From G965233625 sp965233625 (GTDB lineage Bacteria; Planctomycetota; Planctomycetia; Pirellulales; Pirellulaceae): a DNA stretch of 64,000 nucleotides. The translations under genes were made by a program, and so were the position numbers. How positions within the stretch are numbered: the stretch's first letter is position 1; the number at the start of each line of letters is the position of its first letter. Shown here one piece after another: positions 1-8,198 of this stretch. Under the pieces are notes generated by a model, which searched no databases, was not told the origin of the DNA, and worked only from the letters and a program-made list of their open reading frames with translations. The stretch lies in assembly GCA_965233625.1 (NCBI GenBank), contig OZ247499.1, positions 1,736,001 through 1,800,000 on the forward strand. The letters run 5' to 3'.

Positions 1-638
1 CCAAAGCCGCCAACCGCGAACTCGAAGAACAGTTACAACAGGCTTCCAAAGCCGCTGCTTCCAACGAAAGAAGCCAAGCAGCGCCGGTTTCCTTCGGGAA
101 CCTCGACTGGGAAGCTCAAAAACAGCAGCTTCTTCAACAGCTTGAAGATGACTACGACGATGCAACGGTCGCAGAGAGCGACGAACACGCTGAAACCAGA
201 CTGAAGATCGAAGAGGTCATCCGCAAAACGGATAGCGTTATCGCGCAAAAAGATCGCGAGCTTCAGGAAGCACAGCGTGAACTGATTGAACTGCGTCAGG
301 TGCTTGAGAATCAGTCGGGCAGCATCGGCGGCATGGCCGTCGGCGCCCAGGCAATTGCCGACATGATGGACGGCGACGAACTCATTCAGGAAGAACGCGA
401 GAATCTCAAACAGTTGCAGGAACAATGGCGGGAAAAACTACGCGTTGCCGAAGTTGATATCTCCGTCGAACGCGCGAAACTTGCCCGCGAACGCAGCGAA
501 GTGGAAGATAAGCTGCAAACCTGCCAGAAACAGATCGAACGCCTGGAAGCCCTTGGCGGTGAAAGCCGGTCCAGCCAAACCAAGAAGAAGCAAAGCAACT
601 GGTTCTCCCGGCTGGGCCTCGGCGACAGCGACGATTAA
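1..638 (+). CDS. Coiled-coil protein, C-terminal part (5' end outside window)
   Basis: The frame is open from base 3 to a TAA at 636-638, so only the last 211 residues or so are seen. They are almost entirely charged heptad-like sequence rich in Glu, Gln, Arg and Leu, interrupted by a short flexible Ser/Ala-rich piece near the start and a Gly-Ala-Met-rich piece in the middle (around base 330-360). The extreme C-terminus is a basic Lys-rich stretch followed by a short aromatic/Gly tail ending Asp-Asp. This is typical of a long filament-like or scaffold coiled coil. No catalytic domain is visible and I do not recognise a family. The N-terminal part upstream of the window could carry the defining domain. 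Confidence 0.8.
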   Translation, partial: KAANRELEEQLQQASKAAASNERSQAAPVSFGNLDWEAQKQQLLQQLEDDYDDATVAESDEHAETRLKIEEVIRKTDSVIAQKDRELQEAQRELIELRQVLENQSGSIGGMAVGAQAIADMMDGDELIQEERENLKQLQEQWREKLRVAEVDISVERAKLARERSEVEDKLQTCQKQIERLEALGGESRSSQTKKKQSNWFSRLGLGDSDD

Positions 639-649
639 CGCGGCGACAC

Positions 650-934
650 CTATTCGCTTTCGCGTTCTTCACGCCGCGCTTGGATTTCCGCCATCGATGG
701 CATCTCCGGCTGGCGGCCGTACACGGCAATCCCGTGACACATCACGCCGATTCCCAAGCCCAGCACGGACCAGAGAAACCACGGCCTTTCCATGGTCGTC
801 AGCAGATTGATCGTGAAGAAGATACCGTTGATCACCAGATAAGCGACAACGTGTAAACCGAAAACGACCTTGGCCAGATTAATCTTCGCCTTCTCTAAAT
901 CCCTTCTACAACGGACCGCCTGTTTTTCTTCCAT
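650..934 (-). CDS. Small 2TM-domain membrane protein
   Basis: A 94-residue protein with a charged N-terminus (residues 1-20), two hydrophobic helices at about 22-44 and 52-72 joined by a short loop, and a basic/acidic C-terminal tail. The pattern of a His in the first helix, an Asn-Leu-Leu-Thr turn, a Trp-Phe-Leu-Trp segment and a Gly-rich second helix ending near His is that of the 2TM domain family (PF13239), small inner-membrane proteins of unknown function sometimes fused to histidine kinases. It converges with the coiled-coil gene, with only 11 bases between the stops, and starts about 100 bases beyond the stop of the TyrA-PurL gene, which reads in the same direction. Function is unknown; the family call is from pattern only. 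Confidence 0.75.
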   Translation of the reverse strand: MEEKQAVRCRRDLEKAKINLAKVVFGLHVVAYLVINGIFFTINLLTTMERPWFLWSVLGLGIGVMCHGIAVYGRQPEMPSMAEIQARREERESE

Positions 935-1034
935 GCCAGCTCTTTTGTCTTGTGATGTGATTCACTGCTGGTGAATCGGGGTAAGCGGCTCTGGTTATTC
1001 CCTTATCTGTAAGTCGTCCCCAGGACTCTACACG

Positions 1035-4000
1035 TTAGAGACTGGCAAGCGGCTCCTGCCACATCTGCTTAAGCGCTGCGGCCGGCGTATCAATCAATGG
1101 GTCACCATCGCTGGCGATATTCACCACGCCATCATCTGTCACCGCGCCGATCACCGCAGCTGGCACGTTCGCCTGCTGAAACGCTTGCAGGAATGCTTCC
1201 TGATGCTGTGGCTCTATCTCGCAGACGAAGCGCGTGTTGGACTCTGCGAATAGCAGCTTCAGATCGCTGAGGTCGTCTTCATGCGGCGCCTGGCGGACAT
1301 CGGGCACGTCTACGCCCAGTCCACCCGCAAAGGCCATCTCCGCCAGCGCGGTGGCCAACCCACCTTCGCTAAGATCGTGGCAAGCGCGGACCTGACCTTG
1401 CTGAATGGCCTGGTGCAGCGTTGTAAAGGTGCGCCGGGCCAGCGGGAAGTCCACCTCCGGCGCGTCGCCGCCGGGCCGGTTCTCAACGAGTCCAAAGTGC
1501 GAACCGCCCATTTCGTCGCGCGTGGCGCCGACTTGCACCAGCACATTACCGGCCGATTTCAGATCCATCGTCACCGCACGGGCGACGTCGTTGATCTGCC
1601 CCATCGCAGAGATGAGCAGCGTCGACGGAATCGAAATCGTTTTCCGGTCGTCCCCTTCGCCGTAGCTAAATTCGTTATTCAAACTATCCTTGCCAGAGAT
1701 AAACGGCGCCGACAGCGCGATCGCTGCATCGTGGCAGGCCAGCGCCGCGCGGACCAGCGAGCCAAGCGTTTCGGGCCGGTCGGTGTAGCCCCAGCAGAAA
1801 TTATCCAGCAGCGCCACCAGCGCCGGATCGCCGCCCACAGCGACAACATTCCGCATCGCTTCGTCAATGCTGCTGGCCGCCATATGATACGGGTCGATGT
1901 CGCCGTAGTACGGATTCATACCACAACCGATGACTAGCCCCCGGCGCGAGTGCAACAGCGGGCGAACCACCGCCGCATCGCTGGGCCCGTCATTCTCAAC
2001 GCCCGTTAACGGCTTCACCACGCTGCCGCCTTGCACTTCGTGATCGTACTGGCGGATGATCCATTCTTTACTGGCGACATTCAACGATCGCAGGATCCGC
2101 ATCAGTGACAGGTTGAAGTCACAAGAAGCAGGCTCTACGAATTCCGCCGTTGCGGCAGGTTCAAACGTGGCGTCGCGAACCACGGGCGGGCGGCCGTCGT
2201 GAAGGAAATCCATGCTGATTTCGCCCACAACTTCATCGTGATACTTCAGCAGCAGCTTGCCGGTGGCTTCGAACTTGCCCAGGATCACGGCTTCAACGTC
2301 TTCCGCTTCGCACAGCGCGGAGAACTCGTCCCAGTGCTGCGGCGGCACGGAAAACACCATCCGTTCCTGAGCTTCTGAAATCCAGATTTCTGTGTAAGTC
2401 AGACCGTCGTATTTCAGCGGGGCTTTATCGAGCCACACTTCGGCGCCCGTTTCTTCGCCCATCTCACCAATGGCGCTCGAGAAGCCGCCGGCGCCGCAAT
2501 CCGTAACGGCCGAGTACAGTCCGCGGTCGCGAGCCGCCAGCAGCACATCGGCCACCATCTTTTCGGTAATCGCGTTGCCAATCTGCACGGCGCCGCCGCT
2601 GGTGACGTCGCTATCGGAAGTCAGTTCCACCGAACTAAAGGTGGCGCCATGAATGCCGTCGCGTCCGGTGCGGCCGCCGATGGAAACGATGTAATCGCCC
2701 GCCTGAACCTTCTTAAAAGACTCACTCTGCGGCAGTACGCCGACATTGCCACAAAAGACAAGCGGGTTGCCCAGATAACGCTGATCGAAGTAAACGGCGC
2801 CGTTGACCGTTGGAATGCCCATGCGGTTGCCGTAATCGCGGACGCCCGACACAACGCCTTGCATCACACGGCGCGGATGCAGCACGCCAGGCGGCAAGTC
2901 TTCCATGGGTGTTTCGGGCGATGCGAAGCAGAACACGTCGGTGCTGCAGACAGGACGGGCGCCACGGCCTGTTCCCAGCGTATCGCGGATCACGCCGCCG
3001 ATGCCCGTATTGGCGCCGCCGTACGGCTCCAGAGCAGACGGCCGGTTATGTGTCTCGACTTTGAAGGCGACGTTGTGATCTCCGTCAAACTTCACAATGC
3101 CCGCGTTATCCTTGAAGACGCTGACACACCAGTCATCTTCGCCCAACTCTTTTCGCACCTGTTGGGTGGCAGCGAAAATCGTTTCCTTCAACATGTTGTC
3201 AAAGTCGCGTTCGCCATACTCATCGCGGTAGTGAACGCGTCCGGCCAGTGTTTTATGGCTGCAGTGTTCGCTCCAGGTCTGGGCGAGCGTTTCCAGTTCA
3301 ATGTCCGTCGGATCACGACCGAGCGTGACAAAGTGCTTCTGGATCGTCTGCATTTCGATCAGCGTCAGTGACAGAAGTCCGTCACGGCTGATCTGCATCA
3401 GCTGGTCATCGCTGGCGTCGCGGATAGGAATACGGATCAATTCAAATTCGTATTTGCGGCCAAGCTGAAGTTGCTCCATATCCAAGGGGCCAGCGACCAC
3501 CTGCTCGATGGAGTCATTGGAAAGAATCTTCCGCGAGAGGGTTTCCATCGCAGCATCGTCAATATCGCCGCGGACCCAGTACTTGCGCAATGTAACGACC
3601 GCGTCAGCCTCAATCCCCAGATCGTGCAGCGCACGCAACGCGCTTTCGGCCACGGGATCGGTCACGCCGGGTTTAGGCAACACATGCAAGACGCGGGATT
3701 TATCGGACGGCGCCTGATTCAACAGCGCGTCGCCGACAGGCGCGGTGATGGTGCGTTCAACGACGGTGTCGGCCAGCAGCATGGTCGAAAGACTCGCCGC
3801 GTTTTCAGGCGTGACACCGCCTTGCACCAGATAGCCGCGGGCGGCTGCCACGCAGACACCGGCTGGCAGGCCAGCGGCTTCAGCTTCACTGGAAACCATC
3901 GTGGCGGTCAGGTCTGGCTGACCACTTGCCGGGTATACATCCACCTCCCACAACATATCGTGCTTCTTCCTTTGCCGGGATTCCCGGCCCTGGTTGAGTA

Positions 4001-4802
4001 GGTTCTCGACGGCGGCAGCGTCGCCCGCCGCAATCGCCGCGTGATGCGTTTCGAGCGTTTTCCCATAGGCATCCAGTGCCTGCAAGACGTGGACGCGGTT
4101 CTCTAGCAGAATCTTCCGCCACAGCGCCGCGTCTCCGTCGGCCAGACGCGTAACACTGCCCCAGCCCGTCGCCGCCACCGGCAACATTTCCGCAGGCGTT
4201 GACTCTGCCAGGGCTGCGGAAAGAATGTGCGGCAGATGACTGACCAGCGCAACCGCCCGGTCATGCTCTGCCGGCGACATCAACGAAACACCGCTGCCGA
4301 GACGGCGCCAGAATTCTTTGACAGCTTGAACCGCATCTTCTGCAGTGCTGCCGCCGGGCGTTAGAATCGTCCGGCGCCCCATGAAAAGATTGGCGGTAGC
4401 GTGCGAGGCGCCGCCTTTTTCGCTTCCTGCCATCGGGTGACTGCCGGCGAAGGTTACGCCGCGCGGCAACGCACCGATGGACTCAACAATCTGCTGCTTG
4501 GTGCTTCCAACGTCGGTGATGATCGCGTTTTCTGCACAGACTTCAGCAATGCGGCTGACGTAGTCCGCAATCAGATCTACGGGCGTGCAGACGACGATGA
4601 AGTCCGCAGCCGAGACGCCTTCTTCAAGATTGGTTGTCGCTTCCTGTACGACGCCCAGCCGGACTGCATCCTCCAGGCTACTTTGCCGGCGTCCGACGCC
4701 AACAACCCGCCCGGCGAGGCCGCGCGATTGCAGTGCGAGGCCGATAGAACCACCCAGCAGCCCCACCCCCACGATTGCGACTCTACGGTAAGCGGGTTTC
4801 AT
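1035..4802 (-). CDS. Prephenate dehydrogenase fused in frame to phosphoribosylformylglycinamidine synthase (TyrA-PurL)
   Basis: One uninterrupted 1255-residue frame. Residues 1-282 are a complete TyrA-type prephenate dehydrogenase (tyrosine synthesis): the NAD site GVGLLGGSIG is at about 12-21, followed by VCTPV, DVGSTK and GSHPMAGSEK. From Met283 onward it is a complete FGAM synthase (purine synthesis, step 4) of about 973 residues: an N-terminal part with PurS-like repeats, SEHCSHK, THNRPSALEP, two ATP/AIRS-type halves and GGLATALAEM near the end. No glutaminase (PurQ) domain is present. The junction has no linker domain; Met283 has the look of a native PurL start and an AGGA lies 11 bases before it. 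It may therefore be a true bifunctional protein, or two products from one mRNA (PurL 1035-3956 by internal initiation). Both halves look intact. Confidence 0.9.
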   Translation of the reverse strand: MKPAYRRVAIVGVGLLGGSIGLALQSRGLAGRVVGVGRRQSSLEDAVRLGVVQEATTNLEEGVSAADFIVVCTPVDLIADYVSRIAEVCAENAIITDVGSTKQQIVESIGALPRGVTFAGSHPMAGSEKGGASHATANLFMGRRTILTPGGSTAEDAVQAVKEFWRRLGSGVSLMSPAEHDRAVALVSHLPHILSAALAESTPAEMLPVAATGWGSVTRLADGDAALWRKILLENRVHVLQALDAYGKTLETHHAAIAAGDAAAVENLLNQGRESRQRKKHDMLWEVDVYPASGQPDLTATMVSSEAEAAGLPAGVCVAAARGYLVQGGVTPENAASLSTMLLADTVVERTITAPVGDALLNQAPSDKSRVLHVLPKPGVTDPVAESALRALHDLGIEADAVVTLRKYWVRGDIDDAAMETLSRKILSNDSIEQVVAGPLDMEQLQLGRKYEFELIRIPIRDASDDQLMQISRDGLLSLTLIEMQTIQKHFVTLGRDPTDIELETLAQTWSEHCSHKTLAGRVHYRDEYGERDFDNMLKETIFAATQQVRKELGEDDWCVSVFKDNAGIVKFDGDHNVAFKVETHNRPSALEPYGGANTGIGGVIRDTLGTGRGARPVCSTDVFCFASPETPMEDLPPGVLHPRRVMQGVVSGVRDYGNRMGIPTVNGAVYFDQRYLGNPLVFCGNVGVLPQSESFKKVQAGDYIVSIGGRTGRDGIHGATFSSVELTSDSDVTSGGAVQIGNAITEKMVADVLLAARDRGLYSAVTDCGAGGFSSAIGEMGEETGAEVWLDKAPLKYDGLTYTEIWISEAQERMVFSVPPQHWDEFSALCEAEDVEAVILGKFEATGKLLLKYHDEVVGEISMDFLHDGRPPVVRDATFEPAATAEFVEPASCDFNLSLMRILRSLNVASKEWIIRQYDHEVQGGSVVKPLTGVENDGPSDAAVVRPLLHSRRGLVIGCGMNPYYGDIDPYHMAASSIDEAMRNVVAVGGDPALVALLDNFCWGYTDRPETLGSLVRAALACHDAAIALSAPFISGKDSLNNEFSYGEGDDRKTISIPSTLLISAMGQINDVARAVTMDLKSAGNVLVQVGATRDEMGGSHFGLVENRPGGDAPEVDFPLARRTFTTLHQAIQQGQVRACHDLSEGGLATALAEMAFAGGLGVDVPDVRQAPHEDDLSDLKLLFAESNTRFVCEIEPQHQEAFLQAFQQANVPAAVIGAVTDDGVVNIASDGDPLIDTPAAALKQMWQEPLASL
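3954..3971 (-). promoter_or_regulatory. Possible internal ribosome-binding site and PurL start inside tyrA-purL
   Basis: On the minus strand AGGA (3971-3968) lies 11 bases before an ATG at 3956-3954. That ATG opens the sequence Met-Leu-Trp-Glu-Val-Asp-Val-Tyr-Pro, which looks like a natural N-terminus of planctomycete PurL proteins. The spacing is longer than the usual 5-9 bases, so the site is weak. It decides whether PurL is also made as a separate 973-residue protein. Confidence 0.4.
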
Positions 4803-4847
4803 GGAGATAGGTGCTGCAAAGTATCAGACACGGACGACGGAGCGAAG

Positions 4848-5573
4848 TTAGTCCAGCATCTTGATGCGAATGTCTTTAAATTCGGCCCACATCGGTTTAC
4901 CGGCATGAAGCTGCAAGGCAATGACGCCGCTGCTTAATGCGAGTTCCGGATGCTTGTCCGTGAAATCGAGGATCAACTTGCCATTCATATAATGGCGGAT
5001 GCGGTTGCCCTCAGCCTTGATGATGACATCGTTCCAGTCGTTGAGTTTGAACAACTTCTGGAAGCCTGCTTCGTCGATCAGTTTTTCGTCGCTTAGCTTC
5101 TTGCCAGCCTTGGTCCAGACAGCCGTTTCGCCCACTAGGCAGATCCGGCGACGCTTGCCGCCTTCGTCATAAATGAAGCCTGAGATGTTGGGGAACTTAT
5201 TCTCGTTGCGGATCTCGTGCTGATAACCGCGGACCACCCATTTGTTGCGTGGCTTTTCCGTAATGTGTTTCGAGCGGTACTGAATACCGGAATTGTTGGT
5301 GGCGTTGCAACGGAAGGTGATGTGCAGTTCAAAGTTGCCGGGCTTTCCGCCCTGCCAAATTAGGAATGTATTGCCATTGGCTTTGTTTTCCGGCGTCGTT
5401 TCGCCGTGAATCACGCCATCTTTGACCGACCAGAGACGCGGATCGCCGTCCCAGCCGTCCAGGTCTTTGCCATTAAAGATAGACTTGAAGCCGTCGTCGG
5501 CGGCTTTCTCTTCCGCAATGGCGACGGTGGAAAGAAGCAGAACCAGGGTGGCAGTAGAAAGAATTCGCAGCAT
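4848..5573 (-). CDS. Secreted DUF1080 (3-keto-disaccharide hydrolase-like) protein
   Basis: 241 residues from the ATG at 5573, which has GGAGA 8 bases upstream (a TTG one codon earlier is unlikely). A signal peptide (about residues 1-20, ending Ala-Ile-Ala) leads into a single jelly-roll domain. Motifs are the DGWDGDPRLW region at about 40-50, VKDGVIHGE, NNSGIQYRS and, near the end, ALQLHAG. This is the DUF1080 / 3-keto-disaccharide hydrolase family, greatly expanded in planctomycetes and usually periplasmic, with a concanavalin-like fold. It lies 45 bases beyond the start of tyrA-purL, in the same orientation. The exact sugar substrate cannot be told from the sequence. Confidence 0.88.
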   Translation of the reverse strand: MLRILSTATLVLLLSTVAIAEEKAADDGFKSIFNGKDLDGWDGDPRLWSVKDGVIHGETTPENKANGNTFLIWQGGKPGNFELHITFRCNATNNSGIQYRSKHITEKPRNKWVVRGYQHEIRNENKFPNISGFIYDEGGKRRRICLVGETAVWTKAGKKLSDEKLIDEAGFQKLFKLNDWNDVIIKAEGNRIRHYMNGKLILDFTDKHPELALSSGVIALQLHAGKPMWAEFKDIRIKMLD

Positions 5574-5756
5574 CAAAATGTCTCCGGGTTGTCAGTTCAA
5601 TTGAGCAGCCCAGATTATGAACGATTTTGAGGCAACCTCAAGCCTTGCGCCCTCCGCGACCCGTCGCCCGCGGCAACAAGCAGCGCAGGTTATAAATTGC
5701 AGGCTTTGTAACGCCGCGCCGTGGTGGCACAACGCGGCGGTCGTGACCCGACGGCG

Positions 5757-6800
5757 TTACTTAGGTGCGGCGCCAATCTCCTCGAGAACCTCCTGAGCAC
5801 GCACAGCCGACTGACTTTCGGGGTATTTCGAAAGCAGAATCCGCAGGCTCTTGATGCCGCGACTACGCAGGCTGCTGTTCTGGCTGAGTGCAAGTTTTTC
5901 CGCCGGTTCCAGAATCTTCATCGCCGTGATCTCTTGCTTGACCACGGGCTGAGAACCAAGCCAGTTGCTCGCCGTGTCGACGTTTTCAGGGATCGGATAG
6001 CCCTGATAACGCTGTTTGATCTGCTCGAACAGGATGTACGCTTCGACCAGTTTCTTCTCGGTGCCAAGCTTCCACGCTTTCGACGCTTCGGCCCGGATCT
6101 GCTCCTGAACGTAGTCATTCAGTTGCGTTGCTGCGGCTTTCGTAGCTGCATCGCGCGACTTCATCCCCGTTGTGATGGCGGCTCTGGCAAGATCCAGGCG
6201 ACCGAATTCCAGCGCCTTCCAGGCTGGCTTGATGGCAGGCGGGAACGCTGTGCCGTCGACATTCCACTTGGCGCCTGCCAGGGCGCGTGTGGCGGAACCT
6301 TCCAGGTCGGCGAAATTTGCGGGACGCATCGCGCCGGTGGCGGTGATAATGCGTGCTTGTAGAATGTTTGTCAGGCTTACTTCGCCAACACCTGCAGCCT
6401 TCTCAAAGCTGCGGTCGGCGTCCACGATAACGGGCCACCCGATTTTGTTGTGGCGGATGTACCGCTCCACGTTGGTGCGCGAGTTCCCTGAATTAATCGC
6501 GATAAAAACAATTGGCTGATCTTCGAACTTCCTGGCGGCAGTGAGCAACCCGGCCCACTTTTCAATGCACTTTGGTCACGACTCTTCGTAGAAATACAGA
6601 AACGCCGCTTTGCCCTTCAGGTTTTCCGCCGTTAGCGGCACGGAATTCAGCCAGTTGGCAGGATTCTGCGGAAATGCCAGACCATCACCGGCACTGCCCT
6701 GCCCTGGAAGCTGACCCAGGTTCTGCCCCAGGCAAGGGGTTAACGCGACGAGCGAGAGCGTTAGAACGAACGCGACCGCAACAAACTTGTGGAATTTCAT
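5757..6800 (-). CDS. Candidate selenoprotein: exported thioredoxin-fold protein with U-P-K-C active site (in-frame TGA at 6578-6576)
   Basis: Reading from ATG 6800, a signal peptide (residues 1-25) is followed by a linker and a thioredoxin-like strand GKAAFLYFYEES. A TGA follows as codon 75, and the same frame continues PKC, IEKW and a further 272 residues to TAA at 5757. The downstream part has the rest of the fold (VFIAINSGNS, GWPVIVDAD, a turn before ILQARI) and then an alpha-helical TPR-like C-terminal half of about 200 residues. The TGA sits exactly where TlpA/thioredoxin relatives have the first Cys of CPxC, giving UPKC (residues 75-78). A 7-bp hairpin follows at SECIS distance. Alternatives: a nonsense change of TGC/TGT to TGA (pseudogene) or a sequencing error. 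A normal annotator would report two broken pieces, 6576-6800 and 5757-6548. No sel genes are in the window. Confidence 0.72.
6540..6559 (-). promoter_or_regulatory. SECIS-like hairpin after the in-frame TGA
   Basis: On the minus strand AGTGGGC (6559-6553) pairs fully with GCTCACT (6546-6540), 7 bp with one G-U, around the 6-base loop CGGGTT. The stem begins 17 bases and the loop 24 bases after the TGA. Published descriptions of bacterial SECIS elements place the apical loop about 16-37 bases downstream, with a G among the first two loop bases; here the second loop base is G. Such stems can occur by chance, so this supports but does not prove Sec insertion. Confidence 0.55.
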
Positions 6801-6970
6801 AACGTCAAAAAAGGCCGGGAGGTGCTGAAATACTGAATCCGGGAGGTTGCCCAACGCAACCCGGATGGATGAATCCGCCGCAGGGTGGCGCCCAGGATTG
6901 CCAGGTGAGACAATCGTAATGTAATGGCTTAAACCGCCAATTGTAAGTGTTTTTCCAGGTCGAAATTGCA

Positions 6971-7303
6971 ATGGCTTATCAAGAAGAACAGGCACAAATA
7001 TTCCGCGACGCCTTGGCGGACATGCCCGGTGTCGTTGAGAAGAAGATGTTTGGCGGCCTTTGCTTTATGGTCAACCGCCACATGGTATGCGGCGTTCACG
7101 GCGACGGAGCAATGGCCCGCGTTGGCAAGACACGCGAGCCGGCCGCGGTGGAGTACGAAGGAGTAGAGCCACTTTACTTCGGCGGGAGAAGAATGGGCGG
7201 CATGGTCGAACTGACCGAAGCCGCCCTACGCAATAACGCCACGCGAAGTAGTATCCTTCGCATGGCGATTGAATTCACCAGTTCCTTGCCTGACAAGGAC
7301 TAA
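6971..7303 (+). CDS. TfoX N-terminal domain protein
   Basis: 110 residues from ATG 6971 (MAYQEEQAQIF); an in-frame ATG at 6947 would only add eight residues of unlikely sequence. The single domain shows the TfoX/Sxy N-terminal pattern: an amphipathic first helix, KKMFGGLCFMVN at about 24-35, HMVCGVHGDGAMARVG, a strand YFGGRRMGGMVEL, then a C-terminal helix. In gamma-proteobacteria TfoX regulates competence, but stand-alone TfoX-N proteins elsewhere are of unknown function. It is divergent from the selenoprotein gene (171 bases between starts), and its TAA overlaps the stop of the gene on the other strand. Confidence 0.85.
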   Translation: MAYQEEQAQIFRDALADMPGVVEKKMFGGLCFMVNRHMVCGVHGDGAMARVGKTREPAAVEYEGVEPLYFGGRRMGGMVELTEAALRNNATRSSILRMAIEFTSSLPDKD

Positions 7304-7938
7304 CGGGGAAACCTGGAGACGCCGCCACCAAACCTGGAGGCCTCGGCGCCAGCGGGCGTCACTGCTCCGCGCCGCGGAATCGCGGTTGGGACGTTACGGG
7401 TCGTTGGCGCGTTCTGAGTTGTAGACGGCTGCACTACGGGTTGCTGCACCGGAGACGTGACCCGCGGTCGCGTCCGCGGCCGGGAGATAACACCCGACTG
7501 CCCGGTGACCGGATTAAACGTGTAAACAGGGCCAACGCTGGAGAAAAACGGCTGTGCATTGATGCGAACATGCCTGCCATCGGGCGAGATGATGCCGCCG
7601 ACGCCAAGGCTTGTACCCGTTGGCAGCGTGGTGATGACCGGCTGGTAACCGACCACAGAACCCGGACCGTAGTAATTTCCGTAGTTGTTATTACGCAGGT
7701 TGAAGAAGTAGTTGCTAATCGCTTGATCCACTTCAAAGTCGCTCATGCGGCTCAATTGAGCGAGCATGTTTGCACGCCGGAATGGGTCGCTAATCTCCGA
7801 GAGCACCCGGTCACGTAACCACACACGTTTGCCCGCAGGCGAGAACTGTGAAACCTGCCCCGGCGTCTGCGCCGCGACGGTGGCCGCCGTGGTAGTAATA
7901 GCTAGGCAGCAAATTGCCGCTGTGATCCAGTTCCTCAT
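7300..7938 (-). CDS. Hypothetical secreted protein with Pro/Thr-rich tail
   Basis: 212 residues from ATG 7938, preceded by GGGAGCGGGAAC; a longer in-frame extension upstream lacks coding character. Residues 1-24 form a signal peptide ending Val-Ala-Ala-Gln. The middle (30-130) contains a charged helical piece, an Asn/Tyr/Gly-rich low-complexity run near residue 80 and short beta-like stretches. From about 140 the sequence is rich in Pro, Thr, Arg and Gln repeats, typical of a disordered, wall-facing tail. No family recognised. It converges with tfoX-like and overlaps it by four bases. Confidence 0.7.
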   Translation of the reverse strand: MRNWITAAICCLAITTTAATVAAQTPGQVSQFSPAGKRVWLRDRVLSEISDPFRRANMLAQLSRMSDFEVDQAISNYFFNLRNNNYGNYYGPGSVVGYQPVITTLPTGTSLGVGGIISPDGRHVRINAQPFFSSVGPVYTFNPVTGQSGVISRPRTRPRVTSPVQQPVVQPSTTQNAPTTRNVPTAIPRRGAVTPAGAEASRFGGGVSRFPR

Positions 7939-8198
7939 GTTCCCGCTCCCTTTGATGGTTCGCCGTGTGTGGACGCTTGCCGCAGATGAGCGGTTCGCTT
8001 CACTTACAAAGCGTGCAATTCTTGCGCCAGCAATGAATGTAATCATCGTCGCGATTACATCGACTGCAGTTTTCATGATAGACGATTGTCTTGCAGCGAC
8101 CAAATAAGCCGCTGCGACACGCATAAAAACGCAGTCAAAACGACGACACACCGTATCACTTTGAGCACGAAAACTGCTGGCTGGCAAACGTCCGAAAG

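Noticed and set aside
5708..5760. 9-bp inverted repeat GTAACGCCG/CGGCGTTAC as terminator of the selenoprotein gene
   Set aside because: 35-base loop and no T-run; one arm overlaps the stop codon. Left out as a feature.
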